From: Hirudo medicinalis
Taxonomy: Eukaryota; Annelida; Clitellata; Hirudinida; Hirudinidae
DNA: 64,000 bases
Direction of reading: 5' to 3'
Assembly (NCBI GenBank): GCA_011800805.1
Contig: MPNW01000157.1
Span: 160,457 to 224,456, forward strand
Shown in pieces: positions 22,465 through 34,747 of the stretch. A program made the position numbers and the translations under genes. The number at the start of each line of letters is the position of its first letter. The stretch's first letter is position 1. The notes below the pieces were generated by a model. The model did not search any database. It saw only the letters and a program-made list of their open reading frames with translations, and was not told where the DNA came from.

Positions 22465-25400
22465 TTATAGTTCATGGAAAATTCCTTCAAAAAGTTCTTC
22501 ATCTCCTTGCATGGCATAACCGCTGCTTGATGTCTCTCCGTGCTCAGACAGACTCAAATCGGGCTTGTCCTCAAGATCCAGAGTTGTTAATTCCTCTGTC
22601 AGTTTTGTCACCATCTCCTTGTACTTCTCTCTAGCAGATTCAGTCAACTCCTTCAATTGTTGGAAGTAAGTCTGCAACAAAGCAAAAAAATAAAATTTTT
22701 AATTGCAAGAGTTAGTAAATATTCAGTCTTTGTCAATTTAGTAATTAACTGAAAGATAACTCTAAAAACGTCACTGGCCATAAATTAAAAAGACTTTATT
22801 GACATCAAAAATAATTTCTTCAATTAATCAATAATAGATTTCTCCATGCAAAATGAATCAAATGATTCAGCATTTGAACCCCACAATGCATGTAAGAACC
22901 TTTAAGAACAAACAAGAAGTACCTCAGCACCATCGTAATTCAGAATTCCAACGACGCTGACAGGGACCTTCTTAAGGCAAGTGAATCCAAGTTGTCTCCT
23001 GCTCAGTGCGAAGATGAATGGAATGTTGTTAACCTGACAACCAGTTATTATCTTCTCAATCTTTTCCTCCAAGCCTCCTAATCAATAGCAACATAAATGG
23101 ATCGACTGTGAAAGATTGAAATAAGACGGAAATTTACCTTCCGATTGAACCTTCTCGACATTCGGTGAAATGATGACGCATTTGATTTTTTTTATTCCAA
23201 GAAATTTAAGCACTTCCCTCAAACCGAACACCAATCTCCTCCTCACGCGTGCCTAATCACATAATCAGTTGTTAAGTCAAACACTCTAAATTTAAAACAA
23301 TTTAAAATTTCAAAAAGAAACATTCTATTTGATTGAGTTGGAAGAAATGTAGTCACCTTAACAGGATCTTTATGAAACTGGTTGTCCTGGAATCTCACAA
23401 GTTCTTTGAGGAACACTGTGCAACACTCATTTATCTCTTTGTTTACAACCTGATTACAATACCTGTCAACATGTAGTTGATGCTGTCACACAACCATTTC
23501 AACATCTATCAATACTTACAACCTCTGTCCATACAACAAGTACAAAAACAATTAATTACTCTCTGAATCTCCTACTATGGAGAGAAGTCAAAACTCTTGG
23601 ATCAACATCCTGCAAGTGTTCAAGAATGGAAGTGTGCGAGGGAAATTCAATCTTTGCGACATCATCTAAGTTGACAAACAATCAGATTAAGGTGCATAAT
23701 TTTGGAAATGAAATTGCGTAAGCAGTTTTTCTGACCTTCAACCACAAGTGGAAGGTCATATTCTATATTTAACCTCTCTAAGGACCTAGTTTCCAAAAGT
23801 CCTAAGCTCTGCAAAAACTTGGACCTTCTCAGCATGCGATCTTTTAAGATCACCTGTTACATCATCAAATATTTTCATTTGCTTAATACACCTATGACAA
23901 AAATTATCCCTGTGTTCTATAACCTTATGCAATTAATAAGGGGTATATGAAAATAATGGATAAAATACTTGTAGAAAATATTTAATTATTAATAAAAACA
24001 TATTAATAATAGTAATGGTAATAATATATAATAATGTAAGTGAGTTGTCACCTTCCTCAACTTGGTGGGTTTCTTTTCCTTAGGTTTCTCTCGTTCCTTT
24101 CCTCTTTTAACAACTGCTGTTGAATCAAGGAAATTTGGACCCTTCTTGATAGTCTGACGATAAAAAAATGATTAGCAATAATACCAAAAAGTGATCAGCT
24201 ATCAGAAGAATATAAGGTATTTAGTGGGCATCGTAAAGATTACAAAGCTGATAAGTCAAAAAAACAATGTACATAATTTAAAAAAAATTAATTTGTTTAT
24301 TTAAATCGATTTAATTAATTTGCTTAATAAATTCAAGACAACTAAAATATAATCAACAAATTCTTATCACAAACTCCAAGATAAGCCTCGAATGGTGAAA
24401 TTGTTTTATATCGAGTTATTTATCAAAGAAACCTCGGCTTTGTGGGATTTTGAAACTGCATCCAACTTTCCCTCCTTTGACTTCTTTGACTAAAAATTAA
24501 GCATCAAACCTTATTTCCTTGTTTCTTATTTTAAGAAATCATCTAATGAAGAACATGCCATGGAAATCATTTCAAAAATATTCAATGTTATCGGCTTATC
24601 AGAAAGCTTGACAGGCTTGGCAGTTTGTGGTTGGTTTCTTGCTTTTGGGGGATCAGATGAATGTGCCCTCTTAGATTTTCCTGATTGTTTCTCTGAAATA
24701 AATGTCTTAATGTGATGATCACTTATACAAATTATTAGACCTACTATTATTAAACATATCATTGTTGTTATTAGGCCTATTATTATTAAACATATTAATG
24801 TTATGTATTAGGCATAGATTCCAAGAACCTTTTTTTTTCTTTGCAGATTCCTGAAAATAAAAACAATAATATAAGAATAGGTCATTCAGAATTTCATTGG
24901 ATCATCAACCTGAAATTCCTTGGCAATATCCTCCAGCTTTTCATTCCTCTGCAGAATTTTTATCTTCTGAGGATTATTTGGAAAACTTTTATTACTAGAA
25001 TCATTCTGAACATTCACATCCTTTAATTTCTTTCCTTCATTCTTCTGAGATGTTTCTAGGGCTTTCACCTGGAAAATATGAATTTAAATTATAATTTAAG
25101 CCTATTGCTCACATGAACCAATAGGTTAATTACTTGGTTTAATAGGTTACTTACTTTGGCAGATTTGCTGTTCTCTGAGATCTTTCCTTTAGCAGGTGTT
25201 CTGCCTGGGGCTTCATGTCTTGAAGTACTTGGCACCAATTCACTACTTACTGCCAAGCATCCACGACTAACAACTTCTGACCAGCTTCTGGTTGATTTTG
25301 TTAAATCTTGTATTGCTTCTGCTTCAAATGTTATAAAATAATAACTGACATTGTTAAATTAATCTGAATCATCAAATATTTGAAACTTTATCTACTTGGA

Positions 25401-26066
25401 TGAGATGAACTGGCCTCAATTTTATCATCATGTGATTCTGTTATATTTAATGTTTCTTCTCCATTCAATTCTGAAACTTTTTTCTTCTTTCCTTTTCTTT
25501 TCTTTGATGACTAATGTTTAATAATGTTTATAAATACTTTATTAAACATATGTTTATAAGCGAAAGTTCATTTCACAATAAAGAATGTGATACCTTTGAA
25601 ATGATAACCCTGCCTTCCTGCAAATTCCTACTTTCTTCACCATCATATTTAATTTTTTCCTCATTTGACACACATAAGGTTTGATTCTCTTGAGATGTCT
25701 TCAAAACAGTTTTGCTCTTTACAAAACGTTGTTGAGCACCATGATGAGGCGTTTGCAAGGTATGAAACTGAGTGACTTGACCATCATTTGGGTAAAAATT
25801 ATTAAATACGGGAACAACGTATGGCTGGTTGACATGAAAGCTTGGACACAGAGCCATGTCATACCAATTCCTCGGATAATTTGTATGTCCAAAGTAGCTA
25901 AAACACAATAAAAGTCGAATTCATGAGCTTCGGGAATGAAAGTGACATTTGCAATCACTAACTTATAACTTTCCGCAGATCTATTATTAAGTGGAAATTT
26001 ATTTTGTTTGTTTTCTTTAGAAGGTACAAAACATTGAGCATCGGCGGATAAATTAGACTTGGACAT
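22465..26066 (-). CDS. SECISBP2: SECIS-binding protein 2 (selenoprotein synthesis)
   Basis: SBP2 binds the SECIS element of selenoprotein mRNAs through an L7Ae-type kink-turn domain and recruits the Sec-specific elongation factor. Exons: 26066-25963, 25897-25594, 25510-25396, about 25323-25155, 25068-24910, 24850-24829, 24692-about 24559, 24489-24433, 24153-24052, 23853-23736, 23665-23560, 23462-23357, 23252-23138, 23077-22923, 22671-22465. The SECIS-incorporation and L7Ae core is clear: SRRFREYCNQVVNKEINECC, VRFQDNQFHKDPVKARVRRR, LVFGLREVLKFLGIKKIKCV, IISPNVEKVQSEGGLEEKI, IPFIFALSRRQLG, KVPVSVVGILNYDGAE. The N-terminal half is Lys/Ser-rich and poorly conserved, as in the family. Oddities are a 22-base micro-exon (24850-24829) and an exon near 24559 with no in-phase GT donor; a GC donor (ATG|GCATGT) would keep phase. 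The start ATG at 26066 probably follows a non-coding exon. The C-terminal half is certain; N-terminal joins less so. Confidence 0.88.
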
Positions 26067-26659
26067 GTCTAAAAACAACAAACTATTTTAGAAATAAATA
26101 ACTTTTAGAGTTATGAATAATCACTAATCCTTGTAGAAACTTTGAACCTATCGACTAATTGGCAAAATTTTAATTTAAAATAACAAAGCGAAAGGGAAAC
26201 TTAGATATAAAAATGAAATAATATTTAATATCAAAAATAAAAAAAGCAAGTACACTCTTACAACAATAATTATAGAAAATAATAATTAATGTTATTAATA
26301 ACGTTAATTAATGGTAAAAACTGTTCTATTTTATACATTATGTTAGAGTTTTAAGTTTAATCAAATTAATAATTTTGAATGTATTTAAGGTCAATAATTG
26401 CATGAGATGTATTATATTATTTTGCAGTTCACATTAAATGTGATTTATTATTGCGAAAGACATTGAAGAACTATAATCTATAAAAGAAATTCATGTTCGT
26501 AGTTTCGTAGTGTTTACAGCCTTTTTTGGTCGTTTCGTGAATTTATCCGTAAGACGTTTATCTTTTTAAGACCAAAGATACATTGTAAGCTTTAAGATTT
26601 AACATTGTGTGCTATCAATCTGTTTTCTTTTATTTGCTTTGCTTTCGTTCTAGTTGGAA
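26067..26659. promoter_or_regulatory. Divergent intergenic region SBP2 / Abraxas
   Basis: Two genes start on opposite strands 594 bases apart (SBP2 ATG at 26066 minus, Abraxas ATG at 26660 plus), so both promoters and 5' UTRs must lie here. I see no specific motif that I can defend. Confidence 0.45.
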
Positions 26660-29600
26660 ATGGGACCGGGCGACCGGTGTCTGTCTGTGGAAACAAGTGG
26701 TGCTTGCATGAGTAACCTTTTATTTGAACAAGTTAAATCTAGTTCAGATTCGGTTGGTTCCACTCCAGTTATGCGTAAAAACTATTTTTGCAGTAGACTC
26801 ATTAGATGACTATCTTAAGTCACAATATTTGCTAATTGATTTGGCTAACACAATTATTTGTGGTATCTTAGTTAATTTGAAGCTAGCTATCTCATTCTAC
26901 ATTTACTCGACAAAAAAAAACTTGTGAATTACTTTGTTACCTATAGGAAGGATTTCTTATTGGTCACATTAAGAGTGTTGTTTCGGATGCCATAAGTGAT
27001 CAATCAACGAATGATGTCTGTCAAAGAACTATATTTGGTAAGTGGATTATAGCATTTGGTCTTTAGAGATCTTCTTAAACAGGCTTTGTCAAACTTTCAA
27101 AGAAATCACCAAAATTGTTCCCTGTCATAAATCAGTTTTGTGGTATGATAGAAAGTGCTGTCTCAAAGTTGATGCTCTAAAAGACATCCTGAGGAGCACC
27201 AGTCTCATTAATGAGGTTTAAAATTAGGAATTTTAGTTTTTCTGATGCTATTGATATTCAAGTAATCTGTCCTCAAGGAAATTCTTGGATGGTACAAATC
27301 AAGGAGGGAGTCATCTCTTATGGTCTCCCTCAAAGAAAGGCAACTGACATTACAACTCAAAAAACACTTTTCTTCTGCTTCATACATATTCCTTCTCTTG
27401 ACTAGCAACAATGCCTTATCTGAAGATAGATCTATCCGTTGTCTTCATACTTATGACTACCAATTCTTTATTCATAATCAGAATAGGTGAGTTTAGAAAG
27501 ATTTTGGCTTGAAGGTCATCATTAAACCCGACATTAGAATGATATTGTTTGTTTGCACTTCCAATATGTTAACTATTAGAAAATAATAAGAAGAATAAGC
27601 CTTGGGGGTCCTTTAATCCATTTATATAGCATCATCTCCCAAAGGTGATTTGTGGGGGTGCAAGCTGGGCTGTGAACAATACATGTAATAACTATTGCTT
27701 TTACCATCACTCACAGTCCTCTGAGCCAACTTGCTCAAAATGATCAAATCCAAAATGGATCAATAGTGAATCATTAATTAAATAGTTATCTTTAATTAAA
27801 TTTAATTTTTTGTTTATTTGCATTTATATTAATAAATTACACCATGAGTTGTGTTTAGGATATTTATTTCTCCTCCTATCAATGTCACCAACTTAGGAGA
27901 CTGTCCACAGCCTGAATATAGAATGACCTCAAATATCTCATTTCCCCAAGACATTTTCTCCAAGTAAGCAAGTTAATTTTGATACAACTTAAGGCCTTAT
28001 TCATGGATGTAATTCCACCAAATATACTTTTAAAGTGTTTAAATGCTGCATAGTTTTTAATGCTTAAACCTGCTAAATAATTTATCATTAGGATTGTGTG
28101 CAAGAATTAATAATTAATTTTAAAGTACAATTTTTAATTATAATTAAGTTTTTAAAATATGGGCTGTAGCAACTTTAACGTGGTGTTACTTTTATACACT
28201 GTTTTATCAAATTTGCAAATTTACAACAAATTATGGATGGAAAGAATTTTGAGAAATGGAAATTGCTTGAAAAATACACAAAATTGTTTTCCTAAAGCCG
28301 AAATGATTGGATTGCTTAAACTTGTGTCTAATCCTTCTTATTTAAAATATATATTATGTAGAGAACTTCAGTTAAGTCCTAGTTCTTTCCAAGGACTTCT
28401 ATAAGATGGTTAATTACACTGTGCAACATTAAAAATATTTTTCTCAATAACTTTTTCAAAACAGTTTGTTTATATAAATTTATATATCCTGATTTAATTG
28501 GTACCAACCATTTTCACAGAATTAATGTTATACAAATTTTAATATTAGACCCTTTATGTGCAATGATCATATATAAATAAAAGTAAATTATAACAAAAGT
28601 GGTGTTCATAGTTATTCTTTTTAAAATATTTTAATCACTGTCAAGTCCTCTTTTAAGTCCAGCCAATTGATGGCTTTTTTTGATTTTCTTTTGCATCCAG
28701 AAGTAGTGTCCCTTTGGAGCAACCAACAGAAATCAGACATCATGGCCAAGCTATATTGCTGTTCCATCAATGAGATGATCTTGATGAAAACGTTCACCAT
28801 GTTCATCAGAGACATCACCTAAGTTGTCAGGAAAGAAATCAATGTGTGAATGAAAGAAGTCTTCAATGATAGATTTGCTCCTATTGCCTCATAGTCAATA
28901 TGATTTTAATATTTTAATATGATAAATTATGAGTTTCTTCACAAGTTCTTTATAGTTTTATGATTTCTGGCTTCCCAGAAACCCATCAACAACAGCTTTC
29001 AATGAATTCCAAGCTATCTGCTGCAAATCTGTCAGTTTTGTTTAAAACACATCGTCTTTCATAATGCATATGATTTGAGGTCCAACAAAATTCCTTCCTT
29101 CAACTTTGCATCGGTCATTCAGGGAAATTTTTCTTTAAGGTGATGAAAGGCTTCGTGATTGTCCTTAACAGCCTTTACAAAATTTTTCATCAATCCCAGT
29201 TTGATGTGCAATGGTGGCAGATAAATTTTGTCTGAAGTTACTAGTGGTTCATACTTTACAATCCTTTGCCCTGGAATGTATTCAGATCTTGATGGCCACA
29301 GTTGTTTGGAATAATGTTGACCATATGCACGGCTGTCCCGCTAACACAAGAAACAACAGTACTTTGTGTAACCACTTTGCATACCCATCAGTATACCAAT
29401 AACTCTAAAGTCACCACAAATGTTCCAACCAAATTTTTAATAGTTCAATTTCAAAATATTTCTCAAGCTCTCATAAGATTCTTTCATACCTGTAGTATGG
29501 GACATTGGCAATGAAGGTCTTAAATTGCCATTATGTAGAACTGCCTTTGTTCTTTTTCAACTGTAGACTTGTCTTTGAGGCATCTATTCATAGATGCCAT

Positions 29601-30508
29601 TCATCAACTTTGTGATATATATCAGCATCTGCACAGTTATATCTAGGCTAGCCTGATTGAAAATTTGAACGGCTCATAACACAAAATGCTGATGGAAAAA
29701 GTTTGACAACAATGAAATCAGCACCAAAAACTTATATATAATCACATTTTGTCTTACAAGTTATGAAAATTGTGTTGCACAGTGTTATCAGAATACAGTC
29801 TTGGCACAAGAAAGAAAGATTTCATTTACAATACTATGTTCCATTATTCCTTAACTTGATATTAAATGGTATAGGATAGAAGATATCTTGTTAATTTGTT
29901 AGACTTGTTTAATTCATTTGAGTATCTTCTTATTTACATTTATGTTTTCATATCAGTAATGGACAACTTGATTTAATTTAGCACGAAGCAAACAACTGTT
30001 AATGCCCCAGTCAGTGCAGTTAACTTCACATTTGACCAGTTATACTTAAGGTCTGAGGTAAAAGTTTCAACTTATGTACTTCATTTTACCCATCTTCATT
30101 TTAATTATTTGTTTTTATGCTAAGGGACTTAAAAAACTGCTGATAGAGAGTGAAGAAAAATTGGCACATGAAACAAAAAAGTTAATTGATCTTAAAAATG
30201 AACTAAACTTGCTCAGAGGTTTGTGATTTACATTACAAAAAGCAATGATTTATAGTTGAAAATGTTTAAATTTAGATCCTTCAAGTTCATACCGAATGCA
30301 TCACCAAGCATCCAATGAAGTTAGGAATGATTATCTCATAGATTTGAGTATGGACTCTCCTGGTTGCCCTCCTCAACCCCACAAAGCGCTAACTCCAGGA
30401 TTAGCCGAGCCACCCACTCAATGCCTCCTCACTTCTCCCATTCCTGACCACCTCAATCTTGAGAGGTCCATTATTGTGCCTAACTCACCAATTGAATCAT
30501 CAATTTAA
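26660..30508 (+). CDS. ABRAXAS2: Abraxas family protein, Abro1-like (BRISC scaffold), with a frameshift
   Basis: Abraxas and Abro1 are MPN-domain scaffolds of BRCC36 K63-deubiquitinase complexes. Exons: 26660-26767, 26947-27037, 27083-27215, 27278-27486, 27859-27963, 29982-30057, 30125-30218, 30276-30508. The product would be about 349 residues if one base were not missing: exon 3 reads KLFPVINQFCGMIESAVSK, then must shift frame near 27173 to continue as VDALKDILRSTSLINE. Other matches are GFLIGHIKSVVSDAISDQ, GWYKSRRE, SLKERQLTLQLKKHFSSASY with IFLLLTS after it, and a Lys/Glu/Leu coiled coil (LLIESEEKLAHETKKL). The MPN domain lacks a JAMM metal motif, as expected for this pseudo-enzyme family. 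The C-terminus is NSPIESSI, without the SPxF BRCT-binding end of Abraxas1, which favours Abro1. The 2-kb intron 5 holds a transposon relic. The frameshift may be an assembly error or real decay. Confidence 0.82.
27590..27730 (-). repeat. SINE-like element, copy 2
   Basis: This reverse-oriented member of the family at 13655 lies in an Abraxas intron. The plus strand shows CCATTTATATAGCATCATCT, then GGTGCAAGCTGGGCTGTGAA. Similarity to the other copies is partial but follows the same order of blocks. Confidence 0.55.
28621..29740 (-). pseudogene. Decayed transposon-derived gene in an Abraxas intron
   Basis: Read on the minus strand in several frames, this block gives stretches such as GWNICGDFRVIG, KIYLPPLHIKLGLMKNFVKA, and near its end FHSHIDFFPDNLGDVSDEHG followed by ERFHQD. 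I know these motifs from a multicopy, transposon-associated protein family common in invertebrate genomes; I cannot name its superfamily with certainty. Stops and frameshifts interrupt every frame, so it is dead. It lies antisense to Abraxas in its largest intron and explains why that intron is long. Confidence 0.6.
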
Positions 30509-31568
30509 TGTTATGTGAAGCTTTGAAGAACATGTCAATTCATTTTTGTATCACATAAAACTGAAAATGATGTTTAAATGTATCCAGGGCCCTTGTTAAG
30601 TTCTTTTACCATTTCTTTTTATTTTGTTCATGAATCTGCTGGCATGTTATTGTGTTCGAATGCATTTCCTTTGTTAAATTAATGGCAAGGTAATACTATA
30701 TATGTTCTTCAGAAGGTTGACACTTGTCATGGAGGTGATGTGCTGCTGATAATAGGGCTTCCTTTAGTATTGTCCCCGTTTGTGACATTATGTGGTTTAA
30801 ATTTGGCTACTTAATGATTAGCGTATACTATTGCAAATGGGACTGGGAATGAAGGCCTCATGGTTGATATGATTGACCTTGGCTGTGCTTAGTTTGCCAC
30901 GCGCTGAAAATGAAACTGGAATGGTTTCTAACTCCAGGTAGATTCGAAAGTATGAGAATTTGCACGATTGGGACTTTGATCTGCTAAGACCTAAAGTTTG
31001 TAGATGAAGAGCGTGGGGTCGCGCTAAGGCCTTGGTGGAATGGACTGGTGTACTAAGGTGGACATGTGACGAGAAGAGTAACGAGCTTGTACAGTGAGGT
31101 GCTCGTGTCTGTTACTGATCAATCCCAATGCCGTAACTACACTAAACAATAATTTAATAATAATGATGACGATTACGATAATAATGAGTAAACGTGGAAC
31201 TCGAAATGCGGCTCACACTAACGCACCGTTACATCTTAAAATGCTTAATAGAATGGCAACTGAAAATGAACAAAATAGAGTAGCGCTTTCTTAAATTCAA
31301 TTTGCACAATGGTAAAATTTAATTATAAAAAATTTAATAATGATAATTTTTGTAATTTCTAGATAACAGAAATTTTAGGTTGATTAAGTTGAGATTTACA
31401 TATATATTGTAATAAAAATAATTGAACGGGAAATTTGTTATCTTATTTTTAGAATTGTTTTATGACCTATTTTAAATCAAAATTCTTATATCCATGCGGT
31501 GCACCCCTGCTTTGTGATATCTCTATCTTCCGCCGGCTTTAGCACGTTATTAGTCTTTTGATTGCAAG
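30509..31568. other. Intergenic Abraxas / eEF1G
   Basis: It holds the Abraxas 3' flank and eEF1G promoter. A pyrimidine tract (CTCTATCTTCC, about 31520-31530) about 40 bases before the eEF1G ATG could belong to a 5'-TOP start, as expected for translation-factor genes, but the cap site is not visible. An ORF at 31094-31294 has no family features. Confidence 0.4.
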
Positions 31569-33761
31569 ATGTCAGGAGGGGTGGGTTGTACATAGTTATG
31601 CGCGAGTGCTAAGCATTTCAAATGTATTACATATCATGTATTTTTGTTATGTATCGCCGATTTATTCCAGTGTTATTAAATACTTCTAAATCTTCTAGAC
31701 TTTGTACACGTACCATGGAAACTTCAGGGCCTTCAAGGCTTTGATTGCTGCCCAGTACAGCGGAGCCAAAGTGAAAGTCGCCGCTGATGCACCGGAATTT
31801 ATTATCGGAGAAACAAACAAATCCGAAGACTTTCTCAAGAAGTTCCCATTGGGCAAGGTAAGATGGCGAGTAATTAATTGTAGTTCGACTGTTCCATTTT
31901 TGTTGCTAACCTTAGATCCCAGCCTTCCTCGGAAATGACGGAACCCTACTTTTCAAGAGCAATGCTATAGCTTATTTTCTTGCCAATGATGTTCTGAGGG
32001 GTACCACTGTTTCTGATGCAGCTATGGTTCATCAATGGCTGGACTTTGCAGATAATGATGTCTTGCCTGCTTACTGCACTTGGCTTTTCCCGATTTATGG
32101 AGTCATGCAGTTCAACAAGCAGGTAACTGCCATTGTTTTTTAAAGGATTATCTTTTTATAAGAAATCTCTTTTATAAGGCATGTCTGACACACTTTGTCT
32201 GATGTGTAAGAGGAAGAGAGAGAATAAGTACCAGGATTTAATTTATTTTAGTCTTCATTAATGTATGGAGGTTAAATTTTCTGATTGGTACATTTGCATG
32301 AACATTTTCATAATTTGAAATTGAATATTTGGTATGGGTATCATTTGAAATTTTAATTATTAAATTATACAATTAAAGAATACAGATAAAGCTAAAGAGG
32401 ACATCAAGCTAGCCCTTGGGGTGTTGAACAAACACCTGGCTACAAGGACCTTCCTTGTTGGTGAAAGAATTACTTTGGCTGATATTGCTGTTGCTACTAA
32501 TCTCCTGGCACTTTACCAAAAGGTAATATTCAAATCATTCAGAATCCTCCTTCAAAGGCTTGGTTGTTCATTGTCAGACAACTGAGTAATGCATGGAGGA
32601 ATACTAAAGCAAGTTACTTGCAATGAAGTGATCCATTTATTTGGCCATGTCCAGCAGGGGCTTGCAACAGCTTATTTTCAAAAGCTTCTGCTGAAGCTGA
32701 CTACATAATATTTATTGTTTTAGGTATTGGATCCTGAAACAAGAAAGCCTTTCACTAACACTAACAGATGGTTTGTGACTATGGTCAACCAGCCTGAATT
32801 AAAGAATGTCATTGGAGATGTTCAACTCTGTGAGAAGGCTGCCCAGCCAGACAGTAAGTTTTTCACTATTCTTGTGTTATGCAAGGATCCATCTTTTCAA
32901 TATTCCTATAGCCACTGGTCACCATGCCATCACTCACCATGCCCTGCATAAGAAGCAGGAGAAGCAAGAAAAGAAAGAGAAACCCAAGGAGAAGGCTGCT
33001 CCTAAGCCAAAGGTTAATTGAGCATTTATATCGAATTACCGACACCACATTACAGCATTCTTTGAATGTGATTATAAATAAACCATGTTTCGTATTGATC
33101 TTGTTTTTAGGAGGACCAGGATGAAGAGCCTGAGGAGGAGTTTGCTGAGAAGCCTTCAAATGATCCATTTGCTGCTCTGCCTAAAGGGTATGTTAAAAGC
33201 ATAACTCAATGTCCCTGTAGCAGTAGCACAATGGTTGGCTATTTTACAGAACCTTCAACATGGAGGAATTCAAGAGAGTGTACTCTAACAATGATACAAA
33301 GACAGTTTCTCTGCCATATTTCTGGGATAAGTTTGACAAGGAGAACTATTCAGTCTGGTTCTGTGAGTACAAGTATCCAGAGGAACTGAAACTCATCTTC
33401 ATGACCTGCAACCTTGTCAATGGAATGTTCCAGAGATTGGATAGAATGAGGAAGCATGCATTTGGAAGCATGATTGTTTTTGGCAATGACAATGACAATT
33501 GCATCTCTGGAGTTTGGATCTGGAAAGGACATGATCTTGCTTTTACAGTTTGTTGTTAATCTGCACCAGTTGCTCAATGCAGTATTATCTAAACTTTTTT
33601 TTTTGTAGCTTTCTGATGATCTCCAAGTAGATTATGAATCCTATTCATGGAAGAAGCTGGATGCCAATAGTGAAGAGACAAAGAAGGCTATTGAAGAGTA
33701 CTTCTCATGGGAAGGTGATTTTGGTGGCAAAAAGTTCAACCAAGGAAAGATTTTCAAATAA
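31569..33761 (+). CDS. EEF1G: Elongation factor 1-gamma
   Basis: eEF1G is the structural subunit of the eEF1B nucleotide-exchange complex that recharges eEF1A. Exons: 31569-31580, 31699-31857, 31916-32122, 32379-32522, 32724-32853, 32912-33012, 33111-33187, 33250-33547, 33609-33761, in phase for 426 residues (human 437). The first coding exon is only 12 bases (MSGG), joined to [20 protein letters not shown]. Residues about 1-210 form the glutathione-transferase-like domain ([18 protein letters not shown]). A Lys/Glu/Pro-rich linker follows ([19 protein letters not shown]). The C-terminal conserved domain includes [35 protein letters not shown] and a final FNQGKIFK. All features are typical; nothing is missing. 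Confidence 0.97.
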
Positions 33762-34747
33762 GCATTGACTCAAATGTCCATTTAAATAAAAATGGTCTTA
33801 CATTTCCTCAATTTGTTGGTGAACAGATGCTTAATATAACATAGAAAAAAGGGTGCTTGTAATCAACTTTTTTAAGTTGTGAAGATTGGTAGAGCAAATG
33901 CAAGGCCTTAGTTGTGAAGATTGGTAGAGCAAATGCAAGGCCTTAGTTGGCTTAAGTGTGTGTGGCGTAGTGACAGATTGAATTGCAAAATGTGGATTTG
34001 TGCTTGGAATGCCGGTTTTATAGGCACACATGAGAGTAATCTAATTAACCTAAATTAGGATTAAATCACATTTTTTGCAATTTCTTAAAATATGAAACAT
34101 TTGATGGCAAGCTGGCTTTGGATTTAGGTGTGCGTGTTGGCTAAAAGGAGCATTCCTGCATACGGCTATAATGGTAGCAGTTATGTTCATAGGAGCATCA
34201 TTCTGTTGTGCACTCAGAAGGTTGGCTAAGTACCTAATACATGCGATGATTTCTTTATAGTGCTACTAATAAGCAGTCCTGGTCAGTCAGATCATTCTAA
34301 TTGAGGCTATCATATCTATCAGTAGAAATAATCATTTACACATTAATGTTGTGAATTAGTAACCCTTCAGTATTTGGTTAAAGGTTGCATCAATTTAAAA
34401 GCACTAAGTGTATGATCAAATTCAACATAATTTGACATGTAAAGCCCATAACGACATCACTAATGACTTTGCCCAAGGCCAATGTTTGATTGCCAAAATA
34501 GATTAATTGGTCATTTGCTTATCTTCTCACAAGTTAAGAATTGAGATGAACAGAGTAGTGACGAACAGCATGCATAAGAAATCATTTTAATAACTGATTG
34601 TAATTTAATGCTTGTCCAGACCAATAGTCACTTCCTCGATGGGAATGAAGTTCATGTTAAAATGTCTACAAAGGGTTTTCACAGAATAATTCTAGGTGGA
34701 TACCTAAGCAGATTGCAATAAATCAAGCTGCCACCACCATACAGAGT
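33762..34747. other. Intergenic, convergent eEF1G / WDR26
   Basis: It holds both 3' UTRs. A perfect 35-base direct tandem duplication lies at 33875-33944. Nothing else is recognised. Confidence 0.45.
33875..33944. repeat. 35-bp perfect tandem duplication
   Basis: The unit (beginning AGTTGTGAAGATTGGTAGAG) occurs twice without mismatch at 33875-33909 and 33910-33944, just downstream of eEF1G. This looks like a recent slippage or duplication event. Confidence 0.9.

Noticed and set aside
28159..28404. 81-codon ORF in the Abraxas intron
   Set aside because: No recognised motif, and the flanking Abraxas exons join in phase without it; may belong to the neighbouring transposon relic.
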